DNA of 64,000 nt from Dyadobacter sediminis. GTDB lineage: Bacteria > Bacteroidota > Bacteroidia > Cytophagales > Spirosomataceae. The notes beneath the pieces are model-generated. The model was not told the origin of the DNA, did not search any database, and saw only the letters and a list, made by a program, of their open reading frames with translations. The stretch lies in the NCBI RefSeq assembly GCF_005860765.1, contig NZ_VCEI01000029.1:248001-312000 (forward strand), written 5' to 3'. Of this stretch, positions 43,099 to 51,419 are shown piece after piece (position 1 is the stretch's first letter; every line of letters starts with the position of its first letter). The position numbers and the translations under genes are program-made.

Positions 43099-43758
43099 TT
43101 ATTTTAATTCGGCAAGAACCGTTACACTGCCTATCGTTTTATCCTGAAGGTTTACTTTTATGTCTGCATCCAGCGGCACAAAAATATCCACTCTGGAGCC
43201 AAACTTGATAAAACCCATTTCGGTACTCTGCTCTACTTGGTCGCCTTCTTTTACGTACCAGCGGATGCGGCGGGCAGCGGCTCCGGCTATCTGGCGAAAA
43301 AGTACGTCTATGCCTTCCACCGTTCTGATTACGACCGTTGTGCGCTCATTGTCCGTGCTTGATTTCGGGTGCCAAGCCACCAGATACAGGCCGGGATGAT
43401 ATTTAAAATACTGGATAACGCCACTTACCGGATTCCAGTTGATATGCACATTAAGCGGTGACATAAAAATGCTTATTTGTCTTCTCGGACCTTTAAAGTA
43501 TTCACTTTCAACAACTTCTTCAATAACCACAACTTTGCCGTCACACGGAGCAACAATCTGCCGGTCGCTTTTATAAACGATTCTTTTAGGAACTCTGAAA
43601 AACTGGACAACGAGCAAAAAAACAATAATGCTCCCGATCAAAACCAATCTTGGAATCCAATAACCGTCAGGAAGGAGATAATGAACACCTAAGTTTATCA
43701 ATATCAATACAATGGCAGTTACCGCCATAATCGTATAACCTTCTTTGTGTAATTTCAT
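43099..43758 (-). CDS. psd: Phosphatidylserine decarboxylase, short archaeal-type
   Basis: Makes phosphatidylethanolamine. The 219-residue product has two N-terminal hydrophobic segments (about 10-30 and 36-52), then VAPCDGKVVVIEEV (about 70-83), the FMSPLNVHINWNPVSG region and the self-cleavage motif FGSRVDIFVP (about 191-200), where Ser becomes the pyruvoyl group. The length and GSRV (rather than LGST) cleavage motif place it in the short form. It is downstream of secA in the same direction but separated by 220 nt with a terminator. It is a single gene. Confidence 0.93.
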   Translation of the reverse strand: MKLHKEGYTIMAVTAIVLILINLGVHYLLPDGYWIPRLVLIGSIIVFLLVVQFFRVPKRIVYKSDRQIVAPCDGKVVVIEEVVESEYFKGPRRQISIFMSPLNVHINWNPVSGVIQYFKYHPGLYLVAWHPKSSTDNERTTVVIRTVEGIDVLFRQIAGAAARRIRWYVKEGDQVEQSTEMGFIKFGSRVDIFVPLDADIKVNLQDKTIGSVTVLAELK

Positions 43759-43830
43759 TCAGGGCAATGTTTGGTGAGTATCGATCTTACAGGTACAAAT
43801 ATCGTATAAATCCTGATTTACTTTCAATCA

Positions 43831-43867
43831 AAAGCCCTGCCAATCCGATTTTGAAAGGCAGGGCTTT
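43831..43867 (-). terminator. Possible secA terminator
   Basis: A perfect 11-bp inverted repeat (43831-43841 / 43857-43867) with a 15-nt loop, 112 nt past the secA stop on the minus strand. The flanking T-run is weak, so it may also be an RNA-end stabiliser. Confidence 0.55.
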
Positions 43868-43978
43868 GTATTTGATCAGGTATATAAAAGCATGGTCAGA
43901 AACTTTATTTTAATCAGAATACTTCATTTTAAATCAACAGAAGTACCTCTGATCGTTCCTGACAAAGTTAATTACGGA

Positions 43979-46900
43979 TTATTCAATTACTACGCATTCT
44001 CCGTTTTTAACTTCCTGCTCTACTTTTTTAAATTTCACATCGCGTAAAATCCGTCCGTCGCGGTACTGAACCGATACTTTCTGATTTCTGTCCGCTACTT
44101 TAATCGTACGCACAGGCTGCGCTTTGGTTGTCGATTCCATCTGGCGGGCATATTCGTTCGGCCCGTCCAGCTCGGTATCAAATTCCTCTTCCCGGTTTGT
44201 ATGCAAAGCCGGCGCAGGAACCGGTGCAGGACGACGTACTGTTTGTTGAACTGCAGTAGCCGGCACAGCTTCTTCCTGAGGAATATCCGCCTTCATCAGG
44301 AATGAAATCATGTCAAAGTTAACCTTGCTCAAAAACCGCTTGAAAAGTTCTACGGATTCAAACTTGTAAATCAGCAAAGGGTCTTTTTGTTCAAAAACGG
44401 CATTCTGCACGGATTGTTTAAGGTCGTCCATTTCACGCAAATGCTCTTTCCATTCCTGATCGATCAGCGAAAGCACAATGGCTTTTTCCATTTCGTGCGT
44501 GATTTCGTGACCTTCATTGGCAATTGCCTTTTTAAGGTTGACTACAACGCCTGCCTGACGGATTCCATCACTGAAAGGAATCATGATCTCTGAAATCGTA
44601 GCACCGCGGTCTTCCAGAATGGATGTCAGTACGGGCAATGCTTTTTGTGAAATAGCATTGTTTTTGTCCTGATAATGCTTTTCAGCTGCTTCGTAAAGCT
44701 TCTGAGAGCGGTCAGCAGGCTTAAATGACCCGTATTCTGTTTCTGTAAACGGAAGCTCCATTCCGAGTGTGGTGATTACGGCCAGTTCCAGTTCCGTATA
44801 AGTACCGGCATTTGTGACAATTTCGTCGCATACGTCATACAACGTATTGGCAATATCCACTGCCAGACGATCACCGAACAAGGCGTTACGACGACGCGTA
44901 TAAATGGCATCGCGCTGGTAATTCATGACATCGTCATATTCCAAGAGACGCTTGCGCATGCCGAAGTTATTTTCCTCCACTTTCTTCTGCGCTCTTTCAA
45001 TGGATTTGGTGATCATGCCGCTCTGGATCACTTCGCCTTCTTCAAGGCCCATCCGGTCCATTACTTTCGCCATCCGGTCGGAACCGAAAAGGCGCATGAG
45101 GTTATCTTCCAGCGAAACAAAGAACTGCGATGAACCCGGGTCGCCCTGACGTCCGGAACGTCCGCGCAGCTGCCTGTCCACACGCCGGCTTTCATGACGC
45201 TCCGTACCGATAATGGCCAGACCGCCTGATTTTTTTGCTTCCGGAGTCAGTTTTATATCCGTACCACGGCCCGCCATGTTCGTTGCAATCGTAACGGTTC
45301 CGGGCTTTCCTGCTTCTGCCACCACTTCCGCTTCGCGCTGATGCTGCTTGGCGTTCAGCACCTGATGCTGGATTTTGCGGAGTGTAAGCATCCGGCTGAT
45401 AATTTCTGAGTTTTCAACCGAAGTCGTACCCACCAGAACCGGACGACCTGCTTCCACAAGCTCCACGATTTCATCCGTAACTGCATTGTATTTCTCCCGA
45501 ACCGAACGGTAAACCTTGTCTTCATGATCCTTACGAACAGCCGTTACGTTAGTAGGAATGGAAACAACGTCCAGTTTGTAGATTTCCCAGAATTCGCCTG
45601 CTTCTGTTTCCGCCGTACCGGTCATACCCGCCAGCTTGTGATACATCCGGAAATAGTTCTGAAGTGTAATCGTTGCATACGTTTGTGTAGCGTCTTCAAC
45701 CCTTACATTTTCTTTTGCTTCAATGGCCTGGTGCAAACCGTCGGAATAGCGACGGCCATCCATGATACGACCGGTCTGTTCATCAACGATTTTAACCTTT
45801 CCGTCCATGATTACGTATTCCACATCTTTTTCAAAAAGCGTAAATGCCTTTAAAAGCTGGTTTACGGTGTGGATACGCGCTGTTTTTACAGAATAATCAC
45901 GGATCAGTGCTTCTTTTTTGATAATTCTTTCCTGTTCATTCAGCGAAGAATCTTTTTCAATGGCATCCAGATCTACGGCTATATCCGGTAAAATAAAGAA
46001 ATTGGTTTCATCCGATTCGCCTGTAAGGAAGTCAATCCCTTTTTCAGTCAGTTCAATGCTGTTGTGACGCTCATCAATCGTAAAATAAAGAGGCGCATCC
46101 GCAACAGGCATCAGTTTCTGGTTTTCCGCCAGATAAATGGATTCAGCCTCCTGCATGGTTGCCTTGATACCCGATTCACTCAGATATTTAATCAAAGGCT
46201 TGTATTTCGGCATACCGCGGTGTGCGCGGAACAAGGCAAGACCGCCTTCTTTTTTGTCGCCTGCTGTAATTTTCTTCTTGGCATCGTTCAGAAAATCCAT
46301 TGCGAGTTTTTTCTGAGCTTCCACGATTCTTGATACACGCGGTTTCAGTTCCAAGTATTCCTGCTCGTCACCACGCGGAACCGGGCCGCTGATAATCAAT
46401 GGCGTACGCGCATCATCGATCAAAACGGAGTCAACCTCATCGACCATTGCAAAATGGTGCTTGCGCTGCACCAGTTCTTCCGGCGTACGTGACATATTGT
46501 CACGCAGGTAATCAAAACCGAATTCGTTATTGGTTCCGTACGTAAGATCCGCCTTGTATGCATTTCTGCGGGCTGTTGTATTGGGTTGATGACGGTCGAT
46601 ACAGTCCACGCTCATGCCATGGAATTCAAAAAGCGGCGCATTCCATTCGGCATCTCTTTTTGCAAGATAATCGTTGACGGTGACGATGTGAACGCCCTGT
46701 CCGGCCAGCGCATTCAGAAACGCCGGAAGTGTTGCAACCAGCGTTTTACCTTCACCCGTAGCCATCTCGGAAATTTTTCCCTGGTGCAAAACCACGCCAC
46801 CGATCAGCTGCACATCGTAATGCAGCATGTTCCATTTAATGGGTTGCCCGATTACATCCCAGGTTGTATTCCAGTGTGCTTTATCGCCTTCTATAATGAC

Positions 46901-47329
46901 ATGAGATTTTCTTGCTGCAACTTCACGGTCGAAGTAGCTGGCTGTAACTTCCAGTTTATCATTTTCCTTGAAGCGGCGTGCAGTTTCCTTTACAATGGCA
47001 AAAGCCTTTGGCAGAATATCCAGCAGTATTTTTTCCAGTTCTTTGTTGCGATCCAGTTCCAGGGCGTCAATTCGCTTGAAAACAGCTTCTTTCGCATCAA
47101 CATTCGGCTCATCGTTTGCCTGTTGCTTCAACACAGCAATCTGATCGTCAATGGATTTGAGTTTTTCTGAAATATGTTGTTTCAGTTCTTCGGACTGAGC
47201 GCGGAGTTCATCGTTGGATAGTGAAGCCAGTAATGCATATTCGGCATTGACTTTATCAACATACGGGGTTAATTCTTTCAAATCCCGTTCTGACTTTGTG
47301 CCAAATAGCTTGGAAAATATTTTAAACAT
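43979..47329 (-). CDS. secA: Protein translocase ATPase SecA
   Basis: The motor that pushes unfolded proteins through SecYEG. The 1116-residue length is long, as in other Bacteroidota (E. coli 901). Motifs visible include Walker A MATGEGKTLVATLPAFL (about 186-202), the FDYLRDNM block, DEVDSVLIDDARTPLIIS (about 292-309), TNMAGRGTDIKL and RQLRGRSGRQGDPG (helicase motif VI). The C-terminal tail lacks the zinc-binding cysteine cluster of E. coli. The extended middle and C-terminal regions fit the phylum. The gene stands alone, and 292 nt separate it from the divergent PspC gene. Confidence 0.97.
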   Translation of the reverse strand: MFKIFSKLFGTKSERDLKELTPYVDKVNAEYALLASLSNDELRAQSEELKQHISEKLKSIDDQIAVLKQQANDEPNVDAKEAVFKRIDALELDRNKELEKILLDILPKAFAIVKETARRFKENDKLEVTASYFDREVAARKSHVIIEGDKAHWNTTWDVIGQPIKWNMLHYDVQLIGGVVLHQGKISEMATGEGKTLVATLPAFLNALAGQGVHIVTVNDYLAKRDAEWNAPLFEFHGMSVDCIDRHQPNTTARRNAYKADLTYGTNNEFGFDYLRDNMSRTPEELVQRKHHFAMVDEVDSVLIDDARTPLIISGPVPRGDEQEYLELKPRVSRIVEAQKKLAMDFLNDAKKKITAGDKKEGGLALFRAHRGMPKYKPLIKYLSESGIKATMQEAESIYLAENQKLMPVADAPLYFTIDERHNSIELTEKGIDFLTGESDETNFFILPDIAVDLDAIEKDSSLNEQERIIKKEALIRDYSVKTARIHTVNQLLKAFTLFEKDVEYVIMDGKVKIVDEQTGRIMDGRRYSDGLHQAIEAKENVRVEDATQTYATITLQNYFRMYHKLAGMTGTAETEAGEFWEIYKLDVVSIPTNVTAVRKDHEDKVYRSVREKYNAVTDEIVELVEAGRPVLVGTTSVENSEIISRMLTLRKIQHQVLNAKQHQREAEVVAEAGKPGTVTIATNMAGRGTDIKLTPEAKKSGGLAIIGTERHESRRVDRQLRGRSGRQGDPGSSQFFVSLEDNLMRLFGSDRMAKVMDRMGLEEGEVIQSGMITKSIERAQKKVEENNFGMRKRLLEYDDVMNYQRDAIYTRRRNALFGDRLAVDIANTLYDVCDEIVTNAGTYTELELAVITTLGMELPFTETEYGSFKPADRSQKLYEAAEKHYQDKNNAISQKALPVLTSILEDRGATISEIMIPFSDGIRQAGVVVNLKKAIANEGHEITHEMEKAIVLSLIDQEWKEHLREMDDLKQSVQNAVFEQKDPLLIYKFESVELFKRFLSKVNFDMISFLMKADIPQEEAVPATAVQQTVRRPAPVPAPALHTNREEEFDTELDGPNEYARQMESTTKAQPVRTIKVADRNQKVSVQYRDGRILRDVKFKKVEQEVKNGECVVIE

Positions 47330-47621
47330 GATTCTAGTATATGTTTTAACCTAACATTTTATTGAAAATATTGATCCTGCACCGATTTGAATGTCAGATT
47401 GTCAGCAACAATATCCTATTCAGCCCCAAAGGTAATTCATTGCCAATAGTATTGTGCAACTTCTTTGATAATCCGTCATACAACTCTAATCATTTTTCAT
47501 CAAAACTCATACAATTATATCGCCCGTACTAATCCAGGATGACCGTTTATACCAAAACAGAAGGACTACTATGCATTACACAGTACCTTTGGATCATCAA
47601 ACAAAATAAAGAGCCATAGCC
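47330..47621. other. Intergenic region secA / pspC
   Basis: 292 nt between two divergent genes with no open frame of note and no RNA gene recognised. It must contain both promoters. A TACCTTTG element at 47584-47591 fits the PspC side. I see no clear -33/-7 pair on the secA side. Confidence 0.5.
47584..47591 (+). promoter_or_regulatory. TACCTTTG -7-like element before PspC gene
   Basis: Matches TAnnTTTG, 30 nt before the PspC start codon. No TTG is present at the ideal -33 distance, so it is a partial promoter match. Confidence 0.4.
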
Positions 47622-47855
47622 ATGAACAACAACAGATTATTTCGCGATACCAACCATAAAATGATTGGCGGGGTTGCTGCCGGACTTGCCGAGTACCTGC
47701 AAACAGATGTAACGATCATCAGGATACTTTTTGTACTCGCAATCTTTATTCCGCTCAATTTTCCGGTTGTCCTATTTTACATTATCCTCTGGATCGTCAT
47801 GCCTGATGTAGCAAAACGCCCGAAAATACTGCAAAACAGCCATATTCCATCCTGA
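47622..47855 (+). CDS. PspC-domain membrane stress protein
   Basis: A 77-residue protein consisting of one PspC domain: FRDTNHKMIGGVAAGLAEYLQ (split here as FRDTNHKMIGG and AAGLAEYLQTD, about 7-28), then a hydrophobic helix (about 34-60; LFVLAIFIPLNFPVVLFYIIL) and IVMPD. PspC helps sense or respond to inner-membrane stress in enterobacteria; single-domain copies are common in Bacteroidota. It is a single gene ending before a stem-loop. Confidence 0.87.
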   Translation: MNNNRLFRDTNHKMIGGVAAGLAEYLQTDVTIIRILFVLAIFIPLNFPVVLFYIILWIVMPDVAKRPKILQNSHIPS

Positions 47856-47890
47856 AATATTCTGTTAATGAAATAAATAAGGCAGTCCCG

Positions 47891-47918
47891 AACCGCCGGA
47901 AAACAAATTCCGGCGGTT
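47891..47918 (+). terminator. Stem-loop after PspC gene
   Basis: An 11-bp perfect inverted repeat (47891-47901 / 47908-47918). There is only a modest T content afterwards, so it is a probable but not ideal terminator. Confidence 0.65.
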
Positions 47919-47952
47919 TGTTGTTTTATATATAATTGCTATTTTTACAATG

Positions 47953-47966
47953 GTATGCAGGCATAC
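47953..47966. promoter_or_regulatory. Palindromic operator GTATGC-AG-GCATAC before thiolase
   Basis: A 14-bp palindrome with 6-bp arms, 49 nt before the thiolase start. It shares the core TATGC-N2-GCATA with two sites around the acyl-CoA dehydrogenase promoter (54353-54366 and 54400-54413). A T/A-rich -7-like stretch (TATTTTTA, 47940-47947) lies just upstream, so a bound repressor would cover the start of transcription. Confidence 0.65.
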
Positions 47967-48014
47967 TAACCCGTGTGGAAAACTGCATCCAACAACCGAT
48001 CAAAAACTTGTAAT

Positions 48015-49193
48015 ATGAATGCATATATAGTTGCCGGATACCGCAGTGCAGTTGGAAAAGCTTCAAAAGGCGGCTTTCGGTTTACCCGCCCGGATGATCT
48101 TGGCGCAACGGTTATCAAGCATCTTCTGGAAAAACTGCCCGCACTTGACCCGGCCAGAGTTGATGATGTCATTGTAGGAAATGCCGTTCCGGAAGCAGAA
48201 CAGGGCATGCAAATGGGACGATATGTGGCTTTGCTTGCATTGCCCAAAAATGTATCCGGCATAACAATTAACCGCTATTGCGGCTCCGGCGTGGAAGCCA
48301 TTGCGATGGCTGCTGCCAAAATCCATTGCGGAATAGCTGACTGCATTATTGCAGGCGGAACAGAATCCATGTCGCTGGTACCGACTATGGGCTGGAAAAC
48401 AGCGCTCAACTATGAAATCGCACATAGTAATCCCGATTATTATCTCAGCATGGGACTGACTGCCGAACAGGTTGCAAAGGACTTTGATATCAGCAGGGAA
48501 AAACAGGATGAATTTTCATTTCAGTCGCATCAAAAAGCATTGCGTGCCCAAAAAGAAGGCTGGTTTGCAGACGGCATTGTGCCGGTGACAGTTAAAGAAA
48601 CCTATTTTGACGCTGCAAGCGGCAAGAAAAAGACAAAGGAAATCGTAGTAACGCAGGACGAAGGCCCGAGAGCGGATACAACGCTTGATGCTTTGAACAA
48701 ACTGAGACCGGTTTTTGCTGCCGGTGGGACGGTTACGGCAGGAAACTCTTCTCAGACTTCCGACGGTGCTGCATTCGTGATGGTGATGTCGGAAAGCATG
48801 GTTAATGAACTTAATCTGAAACCCATAGCAAGAATGCTGTCTTATGCAACTGCGGGAGTGGACCCGAGAGTAATGGGAATCGGTCCGGTTGCCGCCATTC
48901 CGATTGCCCTGAAACAAGCCGGACTGAAACTGAACGATATAGAACAGATTGAGCTGAATGAAGCATTTGCCGCACAGTCGCTGGCGGTTATTCAGAAGCT
49001 GGACATAAATCCGGAAATTGTGAATCCAAATGGCGGCGCCATCGCCTTGGGCCATGCATTGGGATCAACCGGAGCAAGGCTTTCCGTACAGCTTTTTAAT
49101 GAAATGAAGCGCAGAAACCAGAAGTACGGCATGGTGACGGCATGTGTCGGCGGCGGACAGGGTGTGGCAGGAATTTATGAAAGGCTGAATTAA
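48015..49193 (+). CDS. Acetyl-CoA C-acyltransferase (thiolase)
   Basis: The last step of fatty acid beta-oxidation. About 392 residues, starting [15 protein letters not shown]. Catalytic residues visible are C89 (INRYCGSG), H347 ([11 protein letters not shown]) and C377 ([10 protein letters not shown]). The ATG at 48015 fits the thiolase N-terminus; an in-frame GTG at 47973 would add 14 unsupported residues and overlap the regulatory region. Upstream is a palindromic operator matching those before the acyl-CoA dehydrogenase gene at 54444. Other beta-oxidation genes are not adjacent. Confidence 0.94.
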   Translation: MNAYIVAGYRSAVGKASKGGFRFTRPDDLGATVIKHLLEKLPALDPARVDDVIVGNAVPEAEQGMQMGRYVALLALPKNVSGITINRYCGSGVEAIAMAAAKIHCGIADCIIAGGTESMSLVPTMGWKTALNYEIAHSNPDYYLSMGLTAEQVAKDFDISREKQDEFSFQSHQKALRAQKEGWFADGIVPVTVKETYFDAASGKKKTKEIVVTQDEGPRADTTLDALNKLRPVFAAGGTVTAGNSSQTSDGAAFVMVMSESMVNELNLKPIARMLSYATAGVDPRVMGIGPVAAIPIALKQAGLKLNDIEQIELNEAFAAQSLAVIQKLDINPEIVNPNGGAIALGHALGSTGARLSVQLFNEMKRRNQKYGMVTACVGGGQGVAGIYERLN

Positions 49194-49227
49194 GCCGGAG
49201 GATAAACAGAACATACATATTTGAGGG

Positions 49228-49273
49228 TCTCCCGGGAAGATAAATCATTCTTCCCGGGAGATTCTTTATTTTT
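49228..49273 (+). terminator. Terminator after thiolase
   Basis: A perfect 13-bp GC-rich inverted repeat (49228-49240 / 49249-49261) followed by a T-rich run. It shows that the glycosyltransferase gene starts after it (ATG at 49299), not at the upstream in-frame ATG at 49221. Confidence 0.88.
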
Positions 49274-49298
49274 GCCCGTTAATCATCTCGGATTTTTC

Positions 49299-50306
49299 AT
49301 GGATGTATCCATTATTATTATCAATTACAGAACGCCGGAGCTCATTCTGAACTGCCTGGATTCCATTTACAGGTTTACATCCGGCGTAAGTTTTGAAATA
49401 ATTGTGGTTGATAATGATCCTGAAAACGGAAACGGCGCAATGGTCCGGAAAGCATATCCGGATATTCACTGGATCGACATGGAATACAATGCCGGCTTCG
49501 GCAGAGCCAATAACAGAGGAATGTCGGAGGCAAACGGAACGTATTTTTTACTGCTGAACGCAGATACGCTTGTTACGGATAATGTGATTGGCCGGTGTTT
49601 TGTGCGGATGAACAAAAGACATGACGTTATTGCCTGCGGCGCACTTCAGTATTATGCAGACGGCACGCCGATGCCTTTTTACAAAAGTTTCAATGAATTC
49701 AGAAAGACCTTTTTTATTCTTCCGCCAAGTGCGCTGTTTACAAGAATCCTGAACAAAATGTACCCCGAGCCACAGTACGCTGATCCCGAACAGCACGACT
49801 GGCTTGTTGGCGCATTTATATTTCTAAGGAAAGAAGGGTTTGAAAAAACAGGCGGTTTCAGCAGTCATTTTTTTATGTACGGCGAAGATGTGGAATGGTC
49901 TGCAAGGCTGGGAAAATGGGGCAAACTCTGTTATTTCAAGAACTGTACCTTCATTCATCTGGAAAACAAAAACCCTTTCCGACGCACCAATATTTCCTGG
50001 ATCAACCGTTTCAGCACGCAAATGCAAGTTTCCAATTTCTTATGGGTACGAAAGCAATACGGCCTGTTTCAGTACCTGCTGCTCATTGCAAATTATATAC
50101 TGATGATCCCCGTTATTTATATCTGGAAAATGATCATGAACATCAAACAGAACGGAAACCCGTTTTCCGAACTCCGCACGCAGCACATCTATGTAAGGAA
50201 AATACACGTACTTTTAAAATATTTCATAAAAACAGTACGCCTGAAAAATGAACTTTTCAGGATCGGCCCAAATGAGAATATAGACTTGTTAACTTCCGCT
50301 AAATGA
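49299..50306 (+). CDS. Family 2 glycosyltransferase
   Basis: A 335-residue GT-A fold glycosyltransferase. The N-terminal MDVSIIIINYRTPELILNC start is typical of WcaA/rhamnosyltransferase-type GT2 enzymes, with NAGFGRANNRG (about 72-82), the sugar-nucleotide metal site LLLNADTLV (about 92-100), WLVGAFIFLRKEGFEKTGGF (about 168-187) and the catalytic FFMYGEDVEWSARL segment. A C-terminal hydrophobic helix (about 255-280) suggests membrane association. It overlaps the following GT4 gene by 4 nt (ATGA). A TATTTTTG -7-like element is at 49267-49274 (inside the terminator tail). The product is likely a surface polysaccharide sugar transfer. Confidence 0.88.
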   Translation: MDVSIIIINYRTPELILNCLDSIYRFTSGVSFEIIVVDNDPENGNGAMVRKAYPDIHWIDMEYNAGFGRANNRGMSEANGTYFLLLNADTLVTDNVIGRCFVRMNKRHDVIACGALQYYADGTPMPFYKSFNEFRKTFFILPPSALFTRILNKMYPEPQYADPEQHDWLVGAFIFLRKEGFEKTGGFSSHFFMYGEDVEWSARLGKWGKLCYFKNCTFIHLENKNPFRRTNISWINRFSTQMQVSNFLWVRKQYGLFQYLLLIANYILMIPVIYIWKMIMNIKQNGNPFSELRTQHIYVRKIHVLLKYFIKTVRLKNELFRIGPNENIDLLTSAK

Positions 50307-51418
50307 ATAGTACCAAGAAAAAAATTCTCTTTTTTACCCCATATGCCACAAGGACAGGATCTGAAATGATGCTGCTTTACATTCTTGAAAAACTGGACCG
50401 CACCCGCTTTGACGCAGGCATCGTCAGTTTTGCAGATGGCGAATTGCTGAAAGAATTTCCTGAAGATATTCCCGTTTACATCGTTCCGAAAAATTTTAAC
50501 CTGTTCCAGAAGATCTCGTTTCAGCTCGGCGTCAACCCGACGCTGGAATTTCTCAGAAAACTGGCCAAATCGTTCAAGGCTGACTTCTGGTATATCAATA
50601 CGACCATGATTCCCGAAGCCGTAGCCATAGCCAGAGAATTTTCTATAAAAATGGTTACGCACTTTCATGAACTGCCATTAACGTATGCTTACCTGAAAAA
50701 ACCGGAATTCAAAAGTATTATCGATGATTCGGATTTGCTCATCGGATGCTCGCAGGCAACCTGCAAAGCATTGCAGGATTCCGGTGGTAAAAATGTAAGC
50801 CTGCTTTATTCTTTTATAGACCCTAACAAAGTAAAAAAAGACGATCAGCGTGCCGGTGAACTGAAACAAAAGCTAGGAATTCCGCAAGGTGATTTTGTAT
50901 GGGTACTGTCCGGCATCACTTCCGAGCGGAAAGGATTCGATCTGCTGCCGGATATAGCGCAAGAATTGAATGAATCCGGCGTTCATCTGGTATGGGTCGG
51001 GAAAAAGCTGGACGACGGTCTTGTTTATTATACCGAACAGCGCAGCAAGCATTCCAGTGCCGCAACCAGAATCCACTTTGCCGGAGAACAAAAGGAAGAT
51101 TATTACAACTATCTGAATATGGCAAACGGATTTCTGCTCACTTCGAGACAAGACCCGTTTCCGCTTGTCATGATTGAAGCTGCATTGCTCGGCAAACCGA
51201 TCGTTTCTTTTCCTTCCGGCGGCGCATCCGAGTTCGTTCAGGAAGGAATGGGAATTGTAACCGAAGATATCAGCGTAAAACAGCTTGTGAATGCAATGCG
51301 CTCGGTCATGAACGGGCAGACAACTACAGACAGTACCAAAAGTATTGAAGTGGCCAGCCGGTTCAACGTGGAAAACGGGTATAAAAACTGGATCGAACTC
51401 ATAGATAAAAATTACTAG
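50303..51418 (+). CDS. Family 4 glycosyltransferase
   Basis: A 371-residue GT-B fold glycosyltransferase. N-terminal Rossmann half: KKKILFFTPYATRTGSEMML. C-terminal half: VLSGITSERKGFDLL (about 201-215), GFLLTSRQDPFPLVMIEAALLGKPIVSF (the E-x7-E-type nucleotide site, about 278-305), and PSGGASEFVQEG. It is co-transcribed with the GT2 gene by a 4-nt overlap and with the next T9SS gene (1 nt between stop and start). It could build a surface glycan; substrates unknown. Confidence 0.9.
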   Translation: MNSTKKKILFFTPYATRTGSEMMLLYILEKLDRTRFDAGIVSFADGELLKEFPEDIPVYIVPKNFNLFQKISFQLGVNPTLEFLRKLAKSFKADFWYINTTMIPEAVAIAREFSIKMVTHFHELPLTYAYLKKPEFKSIIDDSDLLIGCSQATCKALQDSGGKNVSLLYSFIDPNKVKKDDQRAGELKQKLGIPQGDFVWVLSGITSERKGFDLLPDIAQELNESGVHLVWVGKKLDDGLVYYTEQRSKHSSAATRIHFAGEQKEDYYNYLNMANGFLLTSRQDPFPLVMIEAALLGKPIVSFPSGGASEFVQEGMGIVTEDISVKQLVNAMRSVMNGQTTTDSTKSIEVASRFNVENGYKNWIELIDKNY

Positions 51419-51419
51419 C

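Noticed and set aside
46586-47170. A 194-residue plus-strand open frame inside secA
   Set aside because: It is antisense to conserved SecA sequence and has no family features.
47973-48014. Upstream GTG start for the thiolase
   Set aside because: It would add 14 residues absent from thiolases, and the ATG at 48015 begins the conserved N-terminus.
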